This document shows, one piece after another, positions 58,476 through 64,000 of a stretch of 64,000 nt of DNA (the first letter of the stretch is position 1; every line of letters starts with the position of its first letter). Position numbers and translations under genes: made by a program. The notes beneath the pieces are model-generated. The model ran no database searches, was not told where the DNA came from, and worked only from the letters and a program-made list of their open reading frames with translations. The DNA lies in contig CAWGXG010000008.1 in assembly GCA_963826505.1 (NCBI GenBank), positions 1,178,001 to 1,242,000 of the forward strand. The letters are read 5' to 3'. This stretch comes from CAWGXG01 sp963826505. Its GTDB lineage: Bacteria > Chloroflexota > Anaerolineae > Aggregatilineales > Aggregatilineaceae.

Positions 58476-61343
58476 TCAGCGCTGCTGAACTTCGCGCCGC
58501 AGCAACCACCACGCATAAATACACCCCACGAATGCCGCGGCGACGGTCGTCAGGAGTGGGCCGCCGTGCGGCGTGCGCTCGTGCAACAGTGATACACCCG
58601 GACCGCCGAAACCGTAATAGATGTATCCGGTCAGCCCGGCCACCAGACTTCCCAGTACAACCCGTACGCCTCCCTGCATGGTCAACGTGACCGCACGTCC
58701 GACAAAAAAGGCGGGAGCACTCATCAGTGCCAGGCCAAACAGCGCCAGCACGAAATCGAATATACCCAGCCGCGCTCCGTGGTCTCCAACACCAACAGTC
58801 ATCAGGTCGCCGTCGGTCGATCCTGTCCCGTTCGGGGAGAACCCAACCGATCCATCCTCACCCGCGCCCCCCGACTCGTCCGGCAAGCCATCCGCCACCA
58901 CGAGCGCGGAAGCCGTCTGTGTCGCGCGATCTTCGCTCAGTGATATGGTAGCTGCGGGAATCTGAGTTTGATCATCGACGACGACGAGTTGCAGAGTCAT
59001 CGAACGGCTGGTGCCGCTGGTGTTGGCCGTAATTTGGATGCGTCCGCTGCGCACGGGTTTGAACATCGTGCGCGCCACACCGTCAACAGTCAGTGCGTAC
59101 TGCCGGGTCTGCAAATTGTCGGTCACGAACGTCAGCGCGAATTCAACCTGCACATCATCGGGCACGGTATGCCCGTTGCGATCTGCCAGGGGCCGGGTCC
59201 GCAGCTCGATTTCATGGCCCACTGGCACTGTGACCACGTCAGGGCCGGCAGCCACGGTGTCGATTCCATCGACTTCGGTGCTCATCTCAAGCTGCACAAT
59301 CTGGCTCGGATCGGGCGCGGTCATCGCCGTCACATCGTATCCTACGGCTGGCACGCTGATAGGTGGCGCGCCGGGAAAACTGCTCTCTTGAAAGAGCGCG
59401 CGCGCCGCGGCGTCGATATACGGCGGCGTATTGCTGAATAGGCCGTAAAACGCCGCGAACTTGCTCACTTCAGTCGAGGACAGATACGTTGGCGCGCCGA
59501 GCGCAATCCCAACCACGCGCGACCGCTCCACGATGCTCGAATCGGATTCCAGCAGACGGCGTACGATCGATGAGACTTCCACATCCGGCGACACATCCAA
59601 CATTACGAACACAATCCAGTCTACGTTGCGCAGTGCCTCCCCAATGCGTTGCACCGTCTTAAATTCGTTAGTATCAAATTGACCACCGTCCTGCCCCTGA
59701 TCGCCCTGTAGATAGGATTGGAGCTGCGCGAACGAAAAGCTGACAACCTGCTCCGGCTTGATCAGCGCCCCCGCATATGGCCCATACATGCGCTCGATCG
59801 CCACCTCCAGTGCGTTCACCGTAACCAGTGGATAGGCTGGGCAGTACGAACACTGCTGCACCAGCCGCACATCCGTAAATACGACGATGTTATCATCCCG
59901 GCCCGGCGGCGGCGCCAGACTCTCGCGCCGAGGAGCCAGCAGCGTCACGCTTTGTTCCGCCACAGAATACATCTGGGAGCGCGAGGCGTCGCTGCCCACG
60001 CGGTCGATCGGGTTAGCCGAAGTCAGCACGTTGTCCAGGCTCAAGTCACCGCCATACAGCCTCAGTTTGAGGCGCAAAATCCGGTGAAGCGATTCATCCA
60101 CGCGGGCGCGGAACACGGGATCGTTTTCATAGCGTTCGGCGAAGAAATGCAGCACGTCCAGCACATTAGCCAGCTGATCGTCCCCCGACTCGGGGCCAAA
60201 ATCAGCCAGATACAACAGATCGTTGCCCGCCAGCAGCGCTTCGCGCGCCACTTGCCGGTGAGGAAACGGCGTCACGTTGTAGAATCGCCGGATCGCACGC
60301 GTACCTAATGAACTGCTAACCATCAAACCGTCGGTGCGCCACTTCTCGAATGGGTCAAGGCTGAGCAGTTGGTTGGCCGCCCGCTCGTCGATGCACACCG
60401 GACGTGTGATCGAGCGGATATTCTCCCCTTGATAGCGAATATTGGCGCACTGCATGCCGTCAACGGTTGCCAGCGTGTCTTTGGCATGGCCGGTTACGTC
60501 GAAATAGGGGATCAGATCCATGCCCGCCAGGTCGTCCACCGCACGCGGCACGACCGGAATTTCGTAATCAGGCTGCGTATCGGCCAGTCCTAACCCAGGG
60601 AAGTGCTGGGCGATGACCGCAATTCGTCCCATCCCACCCTCGTGCACGCCCGTGACATACGCCTGCCCCATCTGCCCGACCCAATACGGCTCGCCGCCAA
60701 ACGTGTTGACGCCCAGGTCAAGCGTACGTTCCGCGCCGGGCTGCTGCGCCACGTCCAGCGCCGGGCCGAACAACATATTCACGCCCATCGCCGTCAACTC
60801 GGCCCCGGCGATCTGGCCCACCTGCCGCGCGTAACCGGGATTCCACGTAGCGCCGAGCGCCATGTAACTGGGCAGCGGCGTCGTATCGCTGGCGATCTGC
60901 GTTCGCGGTGAGCCATTACCGCTGTGCGTCGTCGCGATGAAAAGCGGTACAAACGCGCGTTGCGTGCCGTCGGTATCAGCCTGGGCGCTGTCGTAAGCAG
61001 TCTGTTGTATATCCCGGGTCAGAGAGAGTACAAGGCGCGGCGTGTTCACCTGCCCATTGATGTTGTCATTCTCAGCAAGCAGCACCACGCCGCCGATGTT
61101 GTAATCACCGATCAACTGCGCGATGCTCGTATCGCGGCTGAGATTGCTGCCTTCGAAGGTGACCAGCATCAACTGGCCCACGCGTTCCTGAGGGGAGAGG
61201 GAATCGATGATCTCCTCGATGTGCTGCGCGTCAGTGTCCTCCTGCGGGGGACGCGCTGACACCGTCGAGCGTGCTGGCACCACCAACACCGCTACCAGAC
61301 CGATAAGCGCGAAATGACCCGCAAATAAAGCTAACCGGCGCAT
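58476..61343 (-). CDS. GH3-like exported protein lacking catalytic residues, with C-terminal membrane helices
   Basis: A 955-residue exported protein. After a signal sequence (MRRLALFAGHFALIGLVAVLVV) comes a glycoside hydrolase family 3 N-terminal barrel (about 45-380: ERVGQLMLVTFEG, IGGVVLLAEN, YMALGATWNPGYARQVGQIAGAELTAMGVNMLFGPALDV). In active NagZ-type enzymes the acid/base is in K-H-F-P-G-H-G-D-T-x-x-D-S-H and the nucleophile in S-D-D/A-L; here the first reads QHFPGLGLADTQPDY and the second VSSSLGT, so both catalytic groups are missing. A GH3 C-terminal-like region and Ig-like modules follow, and three hydrophobic helices lie near the end. It is probably a binding protein. The ATG at 61343 has GGGG upstream; ATG 61376 is an alternative. 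Confidence 0.82.
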   Translation of the reverse strand: MRRLALFAGHFALIGLVAVLVVPARSTVSARPPQEDTDAQHIEEIIDSLSPQERVGQLMLVTFEGSNLSRDTSIAQLIGDYNIGGVVLLAENDNINGQVNTPRLVLSLTRDIQQTAYDSAQADTDGTQRAFVPLFIATTHSGNGSPRTQIASDTTPLPSYMALGATWNPGYARQVGQIAGAELTAMGVNMLFGPALDVAQQPGAERTLDLGVNTFGGEPYWVGQMGQAYVTGVHEGGMGRIAVIAQHFPGLGLADTQPDYEIPVVPRAVDDLAGMDLIPYFDVTGHAKDTLATVDGMQCANIRYQGENIRSITRPVCIDERAANQLLSLDPFEKWRTDGLMVSSSLGTRAIRRFYNVTPFPHRQVAREALLAGNDLLYLADFGPESGDDQLANVLDVLHFFAERYENDPVFRARVDESLHRILRLKLRLYGGDLSLDNVLTSANPIDRVGSDASRSQMYSVAEQSVTLLAPRRESLAPPPGRDDNIVVFTDVRLVQQCSYCPAYPLVTVNALEVAIERMYGPYAGALIKPEQVVSFSFAQLQSYLQGDQGQDGGQFDTNEFKTVQRIGEALRNVDWIVFVMLDVSPDVEVSSIVRRLLESDSSIVERSRVVGIALGAPTYLSSTEVSKFAAFYGLFSNTPPYIDAAARALFQESSFPGAPPISVPAVGYDVTAMTAPDPSQIVQLEMSTEVDGIDTVAAGPDVVTVPVGHEIELRTRPLADRNGHTVPDDVQVEFALTFVTDNLQTRQYALTVDGVARTMFKPVRSGRIQITANTSGTSRSMTLQLVVVDDQTQIPAATISLSEDRATQTASALVVADGLPDESGGAGEDGSVGFSPNGTGSTDGDLMTVGVGDHGARLGIFDFVLALFGLALMSAPAFFVGRAVTLTMQGGVRVVLGSLVAGLTGYIYYGFGGPGVSLLHERTPHGGPLLTTVAAAFVGCIYAWWLLRREVQQR

Positions 61344-61376
61344 AACATTCAATCCCCGCCAGGTGAGGGATAACAT

Positions 61377-63700
61377 CTAATTACGGCTCATTTTCACATT
61401 AATCACAATCGGGCTAGTCGTATTATCTGTCACAATGATTCCGTCTGCGTCCAAAGGCAGATAGCCCTTCGCACGTGCCAGCACGCTGTACAACTGGGGC
61501 TCCTCGGCGGTACCGCGCGGCAGCAGAGTCTCAACCTGGAAGTAGCCATCGCTGTCCGCCAACGACATACCGAGCACCTGGCTCTGATTCCATAGGAAAT
61601 CTTCGATGCTGTATTCCGATTTTAGCACGATGAACAACGCCCCCGGAATCCCCTCGCCCGTGTCGGCAGACGTGATCCGCCCGACCATCTGCACCCCGGA
61701 CGCGCTCGCAAACGCCCCCACCGGGAGCTGCCCCAAGCCGACCTTGGCGCTGACCGTCCCGCGCGTGACATTCGCCAGACTCAGCTCTAGCGTGTAAGTT
61801 CCGTCGGGCAGCGCGCCCAAGCTGTCCAGGCTTACGTAAAAATTCTCACCCTCGCCCGGCGCGGGCCACGGTTCGGTCACCTCGAACAATACATCGCCGT
61901 CGACCAGCCAGCGATAGGTCCACAGCGTGCCCTGTGACATCAGCCGCCAATCGAAAAAGGCATATAACTGCGCAATCCCAGCCGAGAACTCGGTACGGGT
62001 CTGCCCGACCGGCTCGCCCCGTGCTTCGGCGGCAGCAAAACGGAAATTGTCGAAGATCACCGCACTGTTCGCTTGTGCGCCGCCCGCCACGACAAAATCG
62101 GCGGTCGCGCTGAGCGCGTTGTTCACATACAATTCCAAACGATATTGGCCCGGCAGAAAATCTCCTTCCGCAGCGGTCGTCGCGGTACCCTGCGTATCGC
62201 CCTCCCAGGCCATCGTGTCGCGCTGCAATTCCCGCCCGGCGAAATACCAGATGTAGCTCCACGTAGTTTCGGGCGTCATGTAGCGGTAATTAAACCGCGC
62301 CTGAATCGCGCTGCCTTCCGGCAGCACATAGTTGGTACCCACAATTCCGCCCGTGTCATTCAACAAGCCAAACACAATATCTGAAAACTGCGGATCTTCG
62401 ACCGGCCCACCCCCGATCTCAAGGGTTTGGCTGGCCACTTCACGACCCTCGATAAACAACCTGAAGCTGTAACGCCCATTATCCCAGGGCGTTCCGGAGC
62501 TGCCGATATACCACACCCCCTGTTCGCCGCCGCTCCACGTAATCGGTGGCAGGCTGTGCTGCAAATTCGGGACATCGTCGACCGTGACCCGCAGTTCGTA
62601 AATCGTGCCGTTGACCATATTCGCGTAATCGAACACCAGGTATAAGCTGGTGATCCCGGCGGGCACCTGACTGACCACGTTCGCAGGAACGCCTGCTTCG
62701 TTGATCCTGGTCGTGAAGAACAGGCGGCTGAACGTCGCCGCTTGATCCGGAAGGCTTTCCGCCGTCTGGAAAAGCGCCTCCCCTTGCCGAATGCCCAACG
62801 TCGAGGCGCGCACCAATCCCCGCGCCAGCCGTGACGGGCGCAGCGCGCTGATGAAACCACCGACCGGCACGCACTGATCGCTGCTGTCGGCGCGGCTGTC
62901 GCCGTTACTGTCCTGGATGATGCGGCAGTCAACGGTCTCACCGCTGACGCGCGCCGGGGCAATCGTTGGAATCCCGATCAGCTTGCCGTCACGATTGTAC
63001 GCCCCGCCGCCGGTCATCGTACCTGGAATCGTGGCACGCGTGCGAATCCAGGCACGGTCGCCCGCGCGCGCCTCCGCCGTGAACCCGCTGACTGTGCCAC
63101 GTGCCACTTCCACTGCGTCACTGCCGAAAGAGGGGTAGCCGAAGATCGAGATAGTGTCGTCCAGCGCCACCGTCGAGGAGTCCCCAATTCGACAAACGGC
63201 AACTGCAGCGTGCCAGGATCGATCACACGCCCATCCATATATCCATTGATGCGCACCACCGCCAGATCAAGCCCAGGGCTGGAATCAAGCACTTCCGCCG
63301 TGTACGTAGGGATCGGCGGCTCATCGATCCGCACCGTGATCGCGATCACCAGCCGGTCAGACTGGCATTCTTCACTCGTTACGGCCACGTGCGCGTTGGT
63401 CAGGATCAAACCGTCCGCGCTCACCAGCGTGCCCGTGCCCACACACGAGATCACAGGGCCGACCGGCCCCTGGTAGGTTTGCAAGATAAACACCGTCGCG
63501 CGCTTGATCACGTCTTCATTCAGCTCGACTAGCGGTGGCGGCGGCTCGGTCGGGGTCGGTGTGCCATTGTCTTGCGCGCTGCCCTGGTAGGTCGGCAAGC
63601 CGGCCAGCAGCGCGGTCAGCAGCAGCATAATCGCGCCGGAGACGATCACTGCCCGGCGATGAAACACCGTCTGAATCACAGTCTGTGCACAATTCTGCAT
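61377..63700 (-). CDS. Exported trypsin-like protein with Thr in place of the catalytic Ser (one frameshift)
   Basis: About 775 aa once one missing G near 63178 is restored (GGGG should be GGGGG; the length of 3n+2 fits). A signal/anchor helix (VIVSGAIMLLLTALLAGL) and Pro/Thr linker lead to an S1-type protease domain: His104 in LILTNAHVAV, Asp145 in GLDLAVVRI, but the G-N-S-G-G site reads GTMTGGG, i.e. Thr for Ser. Oxyanion glycines are kept. The remaining 500 residues are beta-sandwich modules, each with a W-x-Y-x-W-type pattern (TTWSYIWYFAGREL, GTLWTYRWLVDGD), and a final carboxypeptidase-regulatory-like domain (MVGRITSADTGEGIPGALFIVL). The gene starts 1 base inside the preceding gene's stop and is followed by the GH3-like gene: one operon. 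Confidence 0.82.
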
Positions 63701-64000
63701 CAGAAGATCTCCACGGTTTGCAGCAAGTCTTCGAAGCGGTACAGGTTTGCATCGAACGCGCTGCGCTCTTCGCGGTAGGTGATGATCACGGCCTGGCCGC
63801 GCCGCAGCACCACCACATCCACCCCTTCGATCATCAAGGGCACCGCCGCCTGAAATGGGTTGCGTTCAATCTGCGCGTAGGCATACACCATACGCATCGC
63901 GTCACTACCGCGCTGCGTTACGGGGAAACGCGTCACCTCGGTGTACAACGGGAAGCGCGGCGCACGCTCGGCAAATAACAGGTCGAGCACGATGTTAGGG
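63700..64000 (-). CDS. Uncharacterised protein, C-terminal part (cut by window end)
   Basis: About 99 residues are visible and the frame is open at the window edge. The sequence (LLFAERAPRFPLYTEVTRFPVTQRGSDAMRMVYAYAQ...EGVDVVVLRRGQAVIITYREERSAF) shows an alternating beta-strand pattern and ends FEDLLQTVEIF; it resembles the C-terminal end of secreted proteins with a PsbP/DUF-type fold, but I cannot name the family. Its TGA overlaps the ATG of the protease-like gene (TGATG), so they are translationally coupled and it is the upstream gene of this operon. Confidence 0.6.
   Translation of the reverse strand, partial: PNIVLDLLFAERAPRFPLYTEVTRFPVTQRGSDAMRMVYAYAQIERNPFQAAVPLMIEGVDVVVLRRGQAVIITYREERSAFDANLYRFEDLLQTVEIF

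Overview
The window is about 64 kb of GC-rich bacterial chromosome, roughly 60% GC by eye. It is densely packed, with ordinary sigma-70-type promoters (several with exact 17-bp spacers), GTG/TTG starts and Shine-Dalgarno (SD) sequences. The gene mix suggests a member of the Chloroflexota, perhaps Anaerolineae: BTAD regulators, an FHA-winged-helix regulator beside a Ser/Thr kinase, many secreted PD40/PPC/M23 proteins with Thr/Pro linkers, a VKOR-DsbA pair and PPK2 paralogues. This is inference; there is no rRNA or other marker in the window to settle it. I found no tRNA, rRNA, CRISPR array, insertion sequence or prophage.

Layout. 0-2.2 kb: [NiFe]-hydrogenase maturation genes hypF (3' end), hypC and hypD. 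2.2-5.8 kb: holin-like membrane protein, THEP1-type NTPase, PPOX-fold protein, PLP-dependent D-cysteine desulfhydrase-like enzyme, DegV. 5.9-11.7 kb: three exported or membrane-anchored proteins (PD40 propeller, M23 peptidase, PPC/DUF2135-like). 11.8-18.2 kb: recA, DsbA-like oxidoreductase, S1-domain protein, VKOR, Rel (ppGpp). 18.4-22.4 kb: STAND-remnant/BTAD regulator, two tandem PPK2 kinases, CorA. 22.4-31.8 kb: small membrane protein, gyrA, APC permease-Usp fusion, KimA-like K+ transporter, clan-A glycosidase lipoprotein. 31.9-42.5 kb: rpoC (without rpoB), a coiled-coil/zinc-ribbon protein, prfB with its programmed frameshift, ftsY, lepA. 42.5-52.8 kb: GNAT, MFS, OPRT-like, CinA, cNMP-binding protein, membrane endonuclease/exonuclease/phosphatase protein, amidohydrolase-CYTH fusion, PD40 protein. 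53-56.3 kb: a lower-GC block with a fused NuoE-NuoF (HoxF-like) diaphorase, an ArsR-like and a LysR regulator. 56.7-64 kb: divergent FHA-winged-helix regulator and Ser/Thr kinase, then a minus-strand operon encoding two enzyme-like proteins with altered catalytic residues.

Sequence quality. Reading frames break by single bases in rel, a small membrane gene, gyrA, the APC permease, the glycosidase, rpoC, prfB, ftsY, lepA and the protease. Protein similarity carries on across each break and several breaks fall in short homopolymers. I treat most as sequencing or assembly errors, not real pseudogenes. They cluster at 22-41 kb and are nearly absent from 42.5-63 kb.

Most notable points: rpoC stands apart from rpoB, has its own promoter, a roughly 350-nt leader with a terminator-like hairpin, and encodes a strikingly acidic C-terminal tail of about 80 residues; a canonical prfB recoding site; an amidohydrolase fused to a CYTH-like domain; an operon of likely pseudoenzymes (trypsin-like with Thr for Ser, GH3-like without its nucleophile); an FHA-winged-helix/kinase pair with interleaved promoters; and a probable operator region at recA.
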